Assembly (NCBI RefSeq): GCF_913777145.1
Contig: NZ_CAJYPS010000001.1
Location: 118,320-178,945 of the forward strand
Direction of reading: 5' to 3'
DNA length: 60,626 bases
DNA from: an uncultured Roseateles sp.
Lineage (GTDB): Bacteria; Pseudomonadota; Gammaproteobacteria; Burkholderiales; Burkholderiaceae_C
Shown: positions 18,096 through 29,026 of the stretch, piece by piece
Position numbering within the stretch: the stretch's first letter is position 1
How the letters are laid out: every line of letters begins with the position of its first letter
Notes under the pieces: model-generated
The model's input: the letters and a program-made list of their open reading frames with translations, nothing else
The model's database searches: none
Told to the model about the DNA's origin: nothing
Translations under genes and position numbers: made by a program

Positions 18096-18159
18096 GCCGC
18101 CAGCGATGGCCCCCGTAAAATCCCTGGTTTTGTCCCACCCGACCACGAAAGCCCTGGCC

Positions 18160-20172
18160 ATGACCGCAACGCCCGCCTCCCCCAACCTCATGGCCAACGC
18201 GATACGCGCGCTCGCGATGGACGCGGTGCAGGCGGCCAACTCCGGCCACCCGGGCGCGCCCATGGGCATGGCCGACATGGCGGTCGCGCTGTGGGCCCGC
18301 CACCTCAAGCACAACCCGACCAACCCGCACTGGGCCGACCGCGACCGCTTCGTGCTGTCCAACGGTCACGGCTCCATGCTGATCTACGCGCTGCTGCACC
18401 TGACGGGCTACGAGCTGTCCATCGACGACCTCAAGGCCTTCCGCCAGCTGCACAGCAAGACGCCGGGCCACCCCGAGGTCGGCATCACCCCGGGCGTGGA
18501 GACGACGACCGGCCCGCTGGGCCAGGGCATCACCAACGCGGTGGGCATGGCGCTGGCCGAAAAGCTGATGGCGCGTGACTTCAACCGCGACGGCCATCAG
18601 ATCGTCGACCACCACACCTATGTGTTCCTGGGCGACGGCTGCCTGATGGAAGGCGTGAGCCACGAAGCCGCCGCGCTGGCCGGCGCCTGGAAGCTGAACA
18701 AGCTGATCGCGGTCTACGACGACAACGGCATCTCCATCGACGGCCAGGTCGCGCCCTGGTTCGCCGACGACACCGCCAAGCGCTTCGCCGCCTATGGCTG
18801 GAACGTGATCGGCCCGGTGGACGGCCACGACATCGACGTCGTGGACGCTGCCATCGCGCAGGCCAAGCAAAGCACCGACAAGCCGACGCTGGTCATCGCC
18901 AAGACCCACATCGGCAAGGGCTCGCCCAACCGTGCCAACACCGCCAAGGCCCACGGCGAGCCGCTGGGCGCGGAAGAGATCAAGCTGACCCGCGAGGCGC
19001 TGGGCTGGAGCAGCGAGCCCTTCGTGATCCCGGCCGAGGTCTACGCCGCCTGGGACGCCAAGGCTGCCGGCGCTGCCGCCGAGACCGCCTGGGACACGCG
19101 CTTCGACGCCTACGCCGAAGCCCACCCCGATCTGGCCGCCGAATTCCAGCGCCGCATGGCCGGCGTGTTGCCCGAGAACTTCGCGCAGATCGCGGTGGAC
19201 GCGGTCGTGAAGGCCCACACCGAGGCCCAGACCGTGGCCAGCCGCAAGGCCAGCCAGATCGCGCTGGAAGCCTTCACCAAGGCCCTGCCCGAGATGCTGG
19301 GCGGCAGCGCCGACCTGACCGGCTCCAACCTGACCAACACCAGCAGCACGCCCAATCTGCGCATCGCCGCCGACGGCACGCCCAACGACGGCCGCCACAT
19401 CAACTACGGCGTGCGCGAGTTCGGCATGGCGGCCATCATGAACGGCGTCGCGCTGCACGGCGGCTTCATCCCCTACGGCGGCACCTTCCTGACCTTCAGC
19501 GACTACAGCCGCAACGCCATCCGCATGGCCGCGCTGATGAAGCAGCGCGTGATCCACGTGATGACGCACGACTCCATCGGCCTGGGCGAGGACGGCCCCA
19601 CCCACCAGTCGGTGGAGCATGTGGCCAGCCTGCGCCTCATCCCCGGCCTGGACGTCTGGCGCCCGGCCGACACCACCGAGACCGTGGTCGCCTGGACCAT
19701 GGCGCTGGGCAACGCGCAGCGCCCCAGCTTGCTGGCGCTCTCCCGCCAGAACCTGGCCTACACGCCCAAGACCAATGTCGACGAGATCGCCAAGGGCGCC
19801 TACGTGCTGGCCGAGCCGGCCAAGGGCCGTGCCAAGGCGGTCATCATCGCGACCGGCTCCGAGGTGCAGCTGGCCATCGCAGCGCAGAAGCTGCTGGCCG
19901 AACAGCGCATTCCGGTGCGCGTGGTCTCCATGCCCAGCACCAATGTGTTCGACCGCCAGGACGCCGCCTACAAGAAGAGCGTGCTGCCGGCCGGCCTGCC
20001 CCGCATCGCGGTGGAAGCCGGCGTGACCGACTTCTGGTGGAAGTACGGCTGCGCCGCGGTCGTGGGCCTCGACAGCTTCGGCGAATCGGCGCCGGCGCCG
20101 GTGCTGTTCAAGCACTTCGGTTTCACCGCCGAGAACGTGGCTGACACGGTCAAGGTCGCGCTGAAGAAGTAA
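18160..20172 (+). CDS. tkt: Transketolase
   Basis: 670 residues from ATG 18160, the usual bacterial length. The N-terminus [20 protein letters not shown] carries the conserved [14 protein letters not shown]. The thiamine diphosphate motif appears as [18 protein letters not shown] ending near DDNGISIDG. The pyrimidine-binding part has [13 protein letters not shown], and TLGDGPTH is replaced by [18 protein letters not shown]. It moves two-carbon units in the pentose phosphate and Calvin pathways. An upstream in-frame extension to 17932 overlaps the hemerythrin gene and has no likeness to the family. A TAAAAT at 18116-18121 may be part of its promoter. A GC-rich stem follows the stop. Confidence 0.96.
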   Translation: MTATPASPNLMANAIRALAMDAVQAANSGHPGAPMGMADMAVALWARHLKHNPTNPHWADRDRFVLSNGHGSMLIYALLHLTGYELSIDDLKAFRQLHSKTPGHPEVGITPGVETTTGPLGQGITNAVGMALAEKLMARDFNRDGHQIVDHHTYVFLGDGCLMEGVSHEAAALAGAWKLNKLIAVYDDNGISIDGQVAPWFADDTAKRFAAYGWNVIGPVDGHDIDVVDAAIAQAKQSTDKPTLVIAKTHIGKGSPNRANTAKAHGEPLGAEEIKLTREALGWSSEPFVIPAEVYAAWDAKAAGAAAETAWDTRFDAYAEAHPDLAAEFQRRMAGVLPENFAQIAVDAVVKAHTEAQTVASRKASQIALEAFTKALPEMLGGSADLTGSNLTNTSSTPNLRIAADGTPNDGRHINYGVREFGMAAIMNGVALHGGFIPYGGTFLTFSDYSRNAIRMAALMKQRVIHVMTHDSIGLGEDGPTHQSVEHVASLRLIPGLDVWRPADTTETVVAWTMALGNAQRPSLLALSRQNLAYTPKTNVDEIAKGAYVLAEPAKGRAKAVIIATGSEVQLAIAAQKLLAEQRIPVRVVSMPSTNVFDRQDAAYKKSVLPAGLPRIAVEAGVTDFWWKYGCAAVVGLDSFGESAPAPVLFKHFGFTAENVADTVKVALKK

Positions 20173-20182
20173 ATCTTCGCCA

Positions 20183-20222
20183 CGCCAGCCCGCGGTCAGC
20201 CAAAGTGGCCGCGGCGCTGGCG
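20183..20222 (+). terminator. GC-rich stem-loop after tkt (no U-tract)
   Basis: CGCCAGC + CCGCGG (20183-20195) pair with CCGCGG + GCTGGCG (20209-20222), with one bulged C. There is no run of T afterwards, so it is at best a Rho-assisted or mRNA-stabilising end. Its right arm overlaps the promoter-like motif of the next gene. Confidence 0.35.
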
Positions 20223-20234
20223 ATACTCGCGCCC
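20213..20234 (+). promoter_or_regulatory. Promoter-like motif shared with the first PEP-CTERM gene
   Basis: GGCGCT-N3-GATACTCGCGCCC at 20213-20234 recurs at 23613-23634, identical at 19 of 22 positions. In both places it lies about 20 nt before the start codon of an exported-protein gene. GATACT could serve as a -10 box. A looser relative (ACTCCGCCCC) sits at the same distance before the gene at 21331. Confidence 0.4.
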
Positions 20235-20253
20235 GACCAAGGGAGCGACCACG

Positions 20254-21249
20254 ATGATTTCATGGGTTAGGGCCGGGCTGCTGGCCGGATGGATGCTGCT
20301 GGCCGCCGGACTGAGCCAGGCGCAGAGCGAGGTCCCGGCGGTGTCGCCGGCACAGAGTCTGAGCTGCCTGCAAAAGCCCGAATCACCGCCGCGCTACCCC
20401 AGGCGCAGCCGGCTGGACCATCGCCGGGGCGCGATGCGCGTGCTGTTGCACTTCAAGCGGCCCGATGAGGCGCCCGAGGTCGAGGTGCTGCTCAACACCG
20501 CTCAGGAGGACATGCAGGACGAGGCCTACCGCTACCTGCGAGGCTACCGCCTGCCCTGCCTGCAGCCCGCGGACGGCGTGGTCGATGCGGTGCAGGAATT
20601 CGCCTTCGTCAGCGCCGACCGCCCCCCGGCGCCGCTGCCCCCCGAGAGCGGCAAGAACGGTGGCCCCGGTCGCTGCATCGTCGCCCCCCGCAAGGATGCC
20701 CGGGTGCACCTGGGTTTCTCCAGCGTCGGCGTGGAGCATGTGCTGGCCGAGACCGTGTTCTCCGGTGACGGCGAGGCGCCCCCCGAGATCCGCATGGTCT
20801 TCTCCACCGGGGACCGACGCCTGGAAGCGGCGGTGCAGGAGCAGCTCGCGCAATACCGCATGCCCTGCCGCCAGGCCGGCGACCGGCCGCAGACCTTCCG
20901 CCAGCTGTTCAGCCTGCATCCCAAGGGCGTGCGCCGCTATGGCTTCGAGCAGGAGCACTACGACCTGGCCGGCTTCCTTGCCCTCACCCGCGACACCCCG
21001 GCTCGCGCCGCCTATTTCGACTTCAACACCATGAGCTGCCCGTTCAAGGTGGAGTACCGGGTCTGGGGTCAGGGCTTGCCCAACGAGGCCTGGGTGGCGG
21101 GCGAGCGCCGCGACCCCAACCGCCAGCCCTTCCTGGCCTGGCTGGCAAGCCTGAGCCTGGACACCCGGAGCGACAAGCAGGCGCTGGACCTGTTCGGCAG
21201 TCATCTGCAAATCGACATTCCCTGTGCGGACATGGATCTGAGGGACTGA
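20254..21249 (+). CDS. Exported protein of unknown function with duplicated TonB-C-like module (first paralogue)
   Basis: 331 residues. The signal peptide runs to about residue 23 (GLSQAQ). The mature protein contains a duplicated module: AMRVLLHF...YLRGYRLPCLQ in the first copy and VFSGDGEAPPEIRMVF...LAQYRMPCRQ in the second. Each has a strand, then charge-rich helix, then R-(L/M)-P-C, a layout that recalls the C-terminal domain of TonB. The C-terminal third has FDFNTMSCPFKVEYRVWG and a final Cys. Even spacing of Cys residues suggests periplasmic disulfides. It is a tandem paralogue of the following gene. No characterised family is recognised. A good Shine-Dalgarno (AGGGAG) precedes the ATG. 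Confidence 0.75.
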   Translation: MISWVRAGLLAGWMLLAAGLSQAQSEVPAVSPAQSLSCLQKPESPPRYPRRSRLDHRRGAMRVLLHFKRPDEAPEVEVLLNTAQEDMQDEAYRYLRGYRLPCLQPADGVVDAVQEFAFVSADRPPAPLPPESGKNGGPGRCIVAPRKDARVHLGFSSVGVEHVLAETVFSGDGEAPPEIRMVFSTGDRRLEAAVQEQLAQYRMPCRQAGDRPQTFRQLFSLHPKGVRRYGFEQEHYDLAGFLALTRDTPARAAYFDFNTMSCPFKVEYRVWGQGLPNEAWVAGERRDPNRQPFLAWLASLSLDTRSDKQALDLFGSHLQIDIPCADMDLRD

Positions 21250-21330
21250 GCCGGCGCCCGTGAATCTTGACGGGAGGTGCGGCGGCCACTTGTTGGCAAA
21301 CTCCGCCCCCAACACAAACGGGGGGAAGAG

Positions 21331-23465
<2,135 letters not shown>

Positions 23466-23488
23466 CCCGGCAGCCGCACTGACCGACC

Positions 23489-23512
23489 AGCCCCGCCCCG
23501 GCGGGGCTTTTT
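23489..23512 (+). terminator. Intrinsic terminator of gap
   Basis: AGCCCCGC (23489-23496) pairs with GCGGGGCT (23501-23508) across a CCCG loop, and is followed by TTTTC. It sits 24 bp after the stop codon. Confidence 0.85.
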
Positions 23513-23612
23513 CATGGCTGCGCCGCTGCGCAAGACCTGGCCCCAGCGTTGGCAGCAAGCTGCCATGGCCAACTTCTGCCTGGCGGGGTAAGCCCTGAAG
23601 CTGGCGCGCCAA

Positions 23613-23634
23613 GGCGCTCCAGATACTCGCGCCC
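23613..23634 (+). promoter_or_regulatory. Second copy of the GATACTCGCGCCC promoter-like motif
   Basis: It matches the motif at 20213-20234 in 19 of 22 positions and has almost the same distance to its start codon (ATG 23656). It lies after the gap terminator and so is a reasonable promoter for the PEP-CTERM genes. Confidence 0.4.
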
Positions 23635-23655
23635 TGAACTCCACAGGGTGCACGG

Positions 23656-24501
23656 ATGAAGTCTTTCCTCAATCTCGCGATCGCCGCGCTGCTGGCCGCG
23701 CCGGCCGGTGCGGCCATGGCCGACGCCTTCGGCTCGGGCGGCATGGGCGCGATCACGATCACGCTGATCGACCTGGACCCCAACGACGGCATCGCGCCCT
23801 CGCTCAGCTTTGCCGACGGCTTCAATCTGCAGATGAGCGGCTATGTGCGCGCCGCCACGCCCAATGAGGACATCTACCGCGAGTTCTCGCGCGTGGGCGC
23901 CAGCGCCACGACCAGCATCGCCAGCGGCAGCAGCACCGCCTGGTCCAGCGCCTCGGGCAGCGCCACCGCAGTGGCCGGCGTGGGTTACGGCCCCATGAGC
24001 GTGCAAGGCAGCGCGCTCAGCGGCGTGGACACCAGCGGCGTGTTCTACAGCCTGATCTACGGCTCGGGCGCGCAGTTCACGCTGTCGGCCCACACCGCGA
24101 TCAGCTTTTCGGTGGACGGCTGGGCCCATGGCCAGACCACGCTGGGCGGCGACCCCGAGACCGGCTTCGACGAATCGGGCGGCGCGGTGCTGCAACTGGA
24201 ACTGGGCGGCACGGCCCCCGACGGCTCGCTGCTGTGGGATCGCCAGCAGGGCGCCGCGGTGGCCCGCTATGCGCTGGATGCCAACGGCCTGGTCACAGGC
24301 ACCACCGAGGACTGGGCCGGCCGCCTGACCGTGAGCTACGCCAACCTGGGCGACGGCAGTGCTGACGGCCTGTTCCTGGCCCGCCTGTCGGCCTCGGGCT
24401 ACTCGGTCGCCGCGGTGCCCGAGCCGCAGAGCGCCGCGCTGCTGCTGGGCGGCCTGGGCGCCGTGGGCCTGATGGCCCGCCGCCGCGCCCGCCGCGCCTG
24501 A
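23656..24501 (+). CDS. PEP-CTERM sorting-domain protein (1 of 4)
   Basis: 281 residues with a signal peptide to about 22 (GAAMA). The Ser/Thr/Gly/Ala-rich beta body contains ITITLIDLDPNDGIAP near its start. The sorting signal at the C-terminus is textbook: VPEPQSAALLLGGLGAVGL followed by MARRRARRA, that is PEP, hydrophobic helix, basic tail. Such proteins are cut and anchored or released by exosortase at the cell envelope, often for extracellular matrix use. No exosortase gene lies in the window. It is a paralogue of the next gene. Confidence 0.88.
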   Translation: MKSFLNLAIAALLAAPAGAAMADAFGSGGMGAITITLIDLDPNDGIAPSLSFADGFNLQMSGYVRAATPNEDIYREFSRVGASATTSIASGSSTAWSSASGSATAVAGVGYGPMSVQGSALSGVDTSGVFYSLIYGSGAQFTLSAHTAISFSVDGWAHGQTTLGGDPETGFDESGGAVLQLELGGTAPDGSLLWDRQQGAAVARYALDANGLVTGTTEDWAGRLTVSYANLGDGSADGLFLARLSASGYSVAAVPEPQSAALLLGGLGAVGLMARRRARRA

Positions 24502-24532
24502 GCTCCGACTCCACGACCTCACAGGACACCCC

Positions 24533-25390
24533 ATGAACCACCTCACCCGCCGCGTGCTGGGCGGCGCCGCGCTGGCGCTGCTCGCGAGCACCGCCCTGGC
24601 CGACGCCACCAGCCAGATCACGCTGGGCAATGTGCGCATCACGCTGACCGACCTGGACCTCAGCGACGGCATCACGCCCTGGATCGCGATGAGCTACGAG
24701 AGCCAGCCCTACCTCAACGGCGGCGCCGGCAGCTTCTCGCCCGAGGGCGAGCTGGACACCCAGGCCTATGCCCACCTGGGCCGGCACAACAGCTCGGCGG
24801 TGAGCGGCAGTGCCAGCACCGCGATGTCGCACTCGGCCGCGTCCATGACCGGCTCCACCAACCTGACCGGCTTCTCGGGCATGCAGGTCAGCGGCTATGC
24901 GCTCAGCGGCGCCAACGGCTACGGCGAGTACGGTGCGCTGGCAGCCAACTACATCTCCACCGCGTTCACGATCTCGGCCAACACGGCCGTCACCATCAGC
25001 TTCGACACCAGCGTCCAGGTGGGCACGACGCTGGGCTTCAACAGCGCACAGGGCCGCGACGAGCATGCCCAGGGCCATGTGCTGCTCTACATCGACGGCA
25101 TGGACGACGACGGCAACTCGCTGACCGTGGACCAGTACCGCGAGCTGTATGCCGGCTTCCAGATGGGCGAGGACGGCAGCTTCTCGGGCCAGCAGGCGTC
25201 ATGGGCCGGCACGCTGTCGCTGACCTACAGCAACACCATGGCCCACGAGGCGCTGGCCAACATCTACGGCGAGATCGGCATCGGTGGGTCCTCCGTGCTG
25301 GCCCCGGTGCCCGAGCCGGCCAGCGCCGTGCTGACGCTGGGCGGGCTGGCGCTGGTGGGCGCGGTGCTGCGTCGTCAGCGCAGGGGCTGA
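24533..25390 (+). CDS. PEP-CTERM sorting-domain protein (2 of 4)
   Basis: 285 residues, 31 bp after its paralogue and probably co-transcribed. Signal peptide to about 23 (STALA). The opening VRITLTDLDLSDGITPW parallels ITITLIDLDPNDGIAP in the preceding protein, and both share the HNSSAVSGSASTA-type Ser-rich stretch and the C-terminal LSLTYSN strand, so the two arose by duplication. The sorting signal is VPEPASAVLTLGGLALVG followed by RRQRRG. Function of the body is unknown. Confidence 0.86.
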   Translation: MNHLTRRVLGGAALALLASTALADATSQITLGNVRITLTDLDLSDGITPWIAMSYESQPYLNGGAGSFSPEGELDTQAYAHLGRHNSSAVSGSASTAMSHSAASMTGSTNLTGFSGMQVSGYALSGANGYGEYGALAANYISTAFTISANTAVTISFDTSVQVGTTLGFNSAQGRDEHAQGHVLLYIDGMDDDGNSLTVDQYRELYAGFQMGEDGSFSGQQASWAGTLSLTYSNTMAHEALANIYGEIGIGGSSVLAPVPEPASAVLTLGGLALVGAVLRRQRRG

Positions 25391-25440
25391 GGCCACCCGG
25401 CTGGCCCGCGCCCGCCGGTGCAGGCCGTCAGATGAATGCT

Positions 25441-25470
25441 GGCGGAGCAAGCCGAATGGCGCGCTCCGCC
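25441..25470 (+). other. Hairpin between PEP-CTERM genes 2 and 3
   Basis: GGCGGAGC (25441-25448) pairs with GCTCCGCC (25463-25470) around a 14-nt loop. No U-tract follows. It could be a weak terminator or part of the 5' leader of the next gene. Confidence 0.35.
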
Positions 25471-25512
25471 CATGTCCGAGTGGCGCCCTTGCGGCACCTT
25501 GCACAACACCGC

Positions 25513-25526
25513 GGCCCATATGGGCC
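25513..25526. promoter_or_regulatory. Perfect 14-bp palindrome GGCCCATATGGGCC before PEP-CTERM gene 3
   Basis: The palindrome ends 19 bp before ATG 25546. Its size and placement would suit an operator for a dimeric regulator overlapping a promoter or ribosome-binding region. No regulator is identified. Confidence 0.3.
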
Positions 25527-25545
25527 TGCTTGACGGAGGCTTGTC

Positions 25546-26358
25546 ATGATCCGAGGTTTCGCACAGTTCGCGCTGATGTCGGCGCTGATGACAGCGATGT
25601 CAGCGCAAGCTGACGAGCTCTACAACAACGGCTCTGCGTCCACGGGCCCCGTGGCGTCCAACGGCCAGCTCGCACCCGAGGGCACAACCTGGAGCGAGAG
25701 CCACGGCGGCACCATGGGCTGGACCTCCTCGGCCACCTCGTCGGGCAATGTGTTCAGCCTGGCCGATGACTTCACGGTCGCCGCGGGCCAGACCTGGAAC
25801 ATCTCGTCCATCGATGTGTTCGCCTATGTCTACGACGTACCGCTGGACACGTCGCCGATACGCTCGGTGACGCTGCGCATCTGGTCGGGCACACCCGGGA
25901 GCGCAGACGCGACACTGATCTGGGGCGACACCACCACCAACCGACTGACCAGCTCCAGCTTCTCCGGCATCTTCCGCGCGGAACAGGGCGCGCCGGAAAC
26001 CGAGCGCCCGATCTGGATCAACCAGGTGAACACCGAGGGGCTCAGCCTGGGCGCAGGCACCTACTGGGTGGACTGGACCACCTCCTTCCTGCCCGACCTG
26101 GGACGCAGCTATGGCGTGCCAGTCACGGTGGACGGGCTGGATGCCAAGCCGGGCGCCAACGCGATGCAGTCGCTCAGACTCAGCGGCGAGAGCACCACGA
26201 CCTGGACGCCCATCGTGGACTCGGGGGTCGATGCGGTGCAAGACCTGCCCTTCATCGTGAACGGCAGCGTCGCCGCCGTGCCCGAGCCCTCCAGCGCCGC
26301 GCTACTGCTGCTGGGCGCGGGCGCGCTGTGGCTGCGCCGCGACCGCCGCCGGGCCTAG
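25546..26358 (+). CDS. PEP-CTERM sorting-domain protein (3 of 4)
   Basis: 270 residues. Signal peptide to about 23 (MSAQA), start preceded by GACGGAGG. The body (DELYNNGSASTGP, FSLADDFTVAAGQTWNISSIDVFAY, SVTLRIWSGTPGS) resembles jelly-roll-like exported proteins with a choice-of-anchor layout seen in PEP-CTERM cargo. The sorting signal is VPEPSSAALLLLGAGALWL followed by RRDRRRA. It is not closely related to the two preceding proteins. Codon use is less extreme in GC than that of its neighbours. Confidence 0.85.
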   Translation: MIRGFAQFALMSALMTAMSAQADELYNNGSASTGPVASNGQLAPEGTTWSESHGGTMGWTSSATSSGNVFSLADDFTVAAGQTWNISSIDVFAYVYDVPLDTSPIRSVTLRIWSGTPGSADATLIWGDTTTNRLTSSSFSGIFRAEQGAPETERPIWINQVNTEGLSLGAGTYWVDWTTSFLPDLGRSYGVPVTVDGLDAKPGANAMQSLRLSGESTTTWTPIVDSGVDAVQDLPFIVNGSVAAVPEPSSAALLLLGAGALWLRRDRRRA

Positions 26359-26360
26359 GG

Positions 26361-26394
26361 TCATCCCGCCCCCTGGCCATAGGGGGGAGGATGA
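26361..26394 (+). terminator. Imperfect stem-loop after PEP-CTERM gene 3
   Basis: TCATCC (26361-26366) pairs with GGATGA (26389-26394), and CCCCCT (26369-26374) with AGGGGG (26381-26386), around GGCCAT. A T-run is missing, so termination is uncertain. Confidence 0.4.
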
Positions 26395-26403
26395 TCGCAA
26401 CAA

Positions 26404-26432
26404 TTGACCCCAGCCCAGGGGCTCTCTAACGT
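26404..26432 (+). promoter_or_regulatory. Sigma70-type promoter for PEP-CTERM gene 4
   Basis: TTGACC (26404-26409) and TAACGT (26427-26432) are separated by 17 bp, the optimal spacing. They lie 36 bp before ATG 26469, which has a GAGGAAGAGG ribosome-binding site. Confidence 0.55.
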
Positions 26433-26468
26433 CGGCGTGCATCTCACAACATCGAGGAAGAGGACCCC

Positions 26469-26984
26469 ATGCAATCACTGTTCAAGCAGGCGGCCGCCAC
26501 ACTGTTGGCCGGCGCCGCATGTTTCGCCACGGGTGCGGCCCACGCGGACACCACCTGGGCCTGGTCGTACACCGGCAACGGCGTCAGCGCCGCCGGCACG
26601 CTGGTCACGGCGGGCTCGGCGCTGGTGCCGGAGGGCATCCTGAGCATCACCGGCAGCCGCAACGGCGAGACCATCCTGGGCCTGGTGCCGCTGGATACCG
26701 ACGCCAACTTCGTCTACGACAACCAGTTCACCATCGCCGACCCGCACTTCAGCGACGGCGGCCTGCTGTTCGACATCGGCGGCGGCGACATCGGCCACAT
26801 CAACCTGTACTACTTCGAGGGCCAGTACTTCGACCTGCAGGTGGATGCCGATGCCGGCATCGCCTACGAGGTGCCGATCTCGTTCTCGGTGAGCGCAGTG
26901 CCCGAGCCCAGCACCTATGCCTGTCTGGCCCTGGGCCTGGTGGGCGTGGCGGCGGTGCTGCGGCGTCGCCGCACGCAGGTCTGA
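26469..26984 (+). CDS. PEP-CTERM sorting-domain protein (4 of 4), short
   Basis: 171 residues, the shortest of the four. Signal peptide to about 26 (TGAAHA). The body starts DTTWAWSYTGNGVSAAGTL and includes GLLFDIGGGDIGHINLYY, resembling small PEP-CTERM proteins with one beta-sandwich. The sorting signal is VPEPSTYACLALGLVGVA followed by AVLRRRRTQV. It has its own promoter and ends at a strong palindromic terminator. Confidence 0.87.
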   Translation: MQSLFKQAAATLLAGAACFATGAAHADTTWAWSYTGNGVSAAGTLVTAGSALVPEGILSITGSRNGETILGLVPLDTDANFVYDNQFTIADPHFSDGGLLFDIGGGDIGHINLYYFEGQYFDLQVDADAGIAYEVPISFSVSAVPEPSTYACLALGLVGVAAVLRRRRTQV

Positions 26985-27011
26985 AGCAGGCCGGGCACAC
27001 CCCGCATGAAC

Positions 27012-27041
27012 AACGGCGGCCCGCGGGCCGCCGTTGCTTTT
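27012..27041. terminator. Palindromic bidirectional terminator between convergent genes
   Basis: AACGGCGGCC (27012-27021) and GGCCGCCGTT (27026-27035) form a perfect stem with a CGCG centre, so the whole 24 nt is palindromic. GCTTTT follows on the plus strand. It lies between the last PEP-CTERM gene and the moeA-PBP gene, which converge. Confidence 0.8.
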
Positions 27042-27066
27042 GAGGCAAGCCCTTCAGCCGCCGGGC

Positions 27067-29007
27067 TCAGCGCGGTGCGTCGACGCGAAAGCCCAGTTCG
27101 CGCAGCGCCTGGCGCGTGGACTCGGCGGCCAGCAGTTCGCGGAAGGCCTGCACCGGCGCGCGCGCCAGCCGCGCACGCGGCACCACGAAGTCGTAGCGCT
27201 CCTCCTGCAGCGGGATGAAGCCCAGCTCGTAGGAGCGCGCCACGGTGTCGATCGCCAGGCCCCAGTCGGCGCGGCGCTGCGCCACGGCCGCCGCCACCGC
27301 GTTGTGAGACTTGGTCTGCAACCCATAGCCGGCCGGGCGGGCGCCGCCCAGCCAGCGGTCGATCAGCACGCGCGTACCGCTGCCCGCATTGCGGTTGACC
27401 ATCACGCAGTCGGCATCCTTCAGCACGACCTGCAGCGCCTCGTCCAGACTGCGGCCCTCGAAGCGCGCATCGCCGCGGCGGTAGACCAGGCCCTGCATGC
27501 GGCCGTAGCCGGGCAGCAGGTCCAGCGCCTCGGTCAGCAGCGGGCGGTTGTACTCGCCGCTGGCCGGGTCCATCAGGTGCATGCCGGCGAGGTCGCACTC
27601 GCCGCGCTTGGCCGCCATCAGGCCGCCGTTGCTGCCGACATTGAGCGTCTTCACCCGCCAGCCCTGCGCCATCATGCGGCCCACCAGCCAGTCCAGGCCC
27701 ACGCAGTGGCTGCCAATCAGGATCAGGTCCGCCGGCTCCAGCTGCTGGCCCAGCAGTTGCACCTGCACCGGCGCGCCGGCATCCAGCATCTCGGTGTGCT
27801 GAGGGATGGTGATGAAGCCATCAGCGCTGCTGAAGGTGGTGACCGAGCCCGAGCCCTTGCCCATGGGGTAGGCGGCCAGGCCGGTGTCGGTCTGCACCAG
27901 GCCCACCAGCAGGTATTCGGTGCGGCCGCGCTCAGAGTTCACACGCATGGGCAATGTCGCCGCCACCGTCTGGCCGCGCTCGGGCGGCAGGCCGGCAAAG
28001 GCACGCAGCACCGGCGCCAGGAATTCATGGAAGGTGAAGATCGCCGAGGTCGGGAAGCCCGGCAGGATCACCACCGGCTTGCCGTTCGCCACCGCCAGGC
28101 AGACCGGCTTGCCGGGCTTGAGCGCCACGCCATGGGCCACGATGCCGGGCTCACCCAGCCGCCCCACCACGCGGTAGGACAGATCGCCCTCGCCCTTGGA
28201 GGTGCCGCCCGAGAACACCACGGCGTCGTAGGCCATGCCGCGCTCCAGCGCCGCGCTGAGCGCCGCCTCGTCGTCGGGGATCACGCCCAGGTGCACCGGC
28301 TCGCCGCCCAGCTCCTCGACCGCCGCGCCGATGATGGCCGCGTTGGAGTCGTACACCGCGCCGGCGCGCAGCGGCTGCCCGGGCGCGACGATCTCGTTGC
28401 CGGTGGAGAAGATGGCCACGCGCGGCGCTCGCCAGACGCTCACCGTGGCCCGCCCCAGCGCCGCCAGCACGCCGATCTCGCGCGAGCTCAGGCGCTGGCC
28501 GGCGCGCAGCACGGTCTCGCCGCGCGCGATGTCGCTGCCGGCATAGCTGATGTTCTCGCCAGGCGACACCGCCCGGCGCAGCTCGACCCGGCCGTCGGGC
28601 AGCTGCTCGGTGTGCTCCACCATCACCACCGCATCGGCGCCGCGCGGCAGCATGCCGCCGGTGGCAATCGCGGTGGCAAGACCCGGCACCACGGTGTGCT
28701 GCGGCTGCACGCCGGGCGACAGCACCTCGCCGCTCAGCGCCAGCGTGTGCACCTGCTCCTCCTGGGCGCCGTAGGTGTCGGCGGCCAGCAGCGCGAAGCC
28801 ATCCACGTTGGAGCGGTCAAAACCCGGCACGTCTATGCCGGCCTGCACATCCTCGGCCAGCACGCGGTTGAGCGCGGCCGCCAGCGGCAGCTCCTCAAGG
28901 CCCAGCGGCGCCAGGTGCAGATGCTGCTGAAAGCGCCGGGTGGCCTCGTCGCGGGTGATGACGTCCAGGAACTGCGACTGCGGCTTGGAGGGGGCTTGGG
29001 GTTTCAC
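27067..29007 (-). CDS. MoeA-like molybdopterin molybdenumtransferase fused to a PBP-like domain
   Basis: 646 residues. The first about 400 residues are MoeA: SNVDGFALLAADT, the MPT-binding VFSGGTSKGEGDLSYRVV and PGFPTSAIF. The last about 230 residues (from LGQQLEPADLILIGSHCVGL onwards, with GSNGGLMAAKRGECD and VNRNAGSGTRVLIDRWLGG) are a periplasmic-binding-protein-like domain as in LysR/ModE-type ligand sensors, a known fusion in archaea and some bacteria. MoeA inserts molybdate or tungstate into adenylylated molybdopterin. The extra domain may sense or deliver the oxyanion. It is the last gene of the tup-moeA operon, 19 bp behind moeA. Confidence 0.9.
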   Translation of the reverse strand: MKPQAPSKPQSQFLDVITRDEATRRFQQHLHLAPLGLEELPLAAALNRVLAEDVQAGIDVPGFDRSNVDGFALLAADTYGAQEEQVHTLALSGEVLSPGVQPQHTVVPGLATAIATGGMLPRGADAVVMVEHTEQLPDGRVELRRAVSPGENISYAGSDIARGETVLRAGQRLSSREIGVLAALGRATVSVWRAPRVAIFSTGNEIVAPGQPLRAGAVYDSNAAIIGAAVEELGGEPVHLGVIPDDEAALSAALERGMAYDAVVFSGGTSKGEGDLSYRVVGRLGEPGIVAHGVALKPGKPVCLAVANGKPVVILPGFPTSAIFTFHEFLAPVLRAFAGLPPERGQTVAATLPMRVNSERGRTEYLLVGLVQTDTGLAAYPMGKGSGSVTTFSSADGFITIPQHTEMLDAGAPVQVQLLGQQLEPADLILIGSHCVGLDWLVGRMMAQGWRVKTLNVGSNGGLMAAKRGECDLAGMHLMDPASGEYNRPLLTEALDLLPGYGRMQGLVYRRGDARFEGRSLDEALQVVLKDADCVMVNRNAGSGTRVLIDRWLGGARPAGYGLQTKSHNAVAAAVAQRRADWGLAIDTVARSYELGFIPLQEERYDFVVPRARLARAPVQAFRELLAAESTRQALRELGFRVDAPR

Positions 29008-29026
29008 GCGGAATTCAGTCGTAGGT

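Noticed and set aside
17932..18159. N-terminal extension of transketolase
   Set aside because: It overlaps the hemerythrin gene and has no family likeness; [13 protein letters not shown] gives the normal length.
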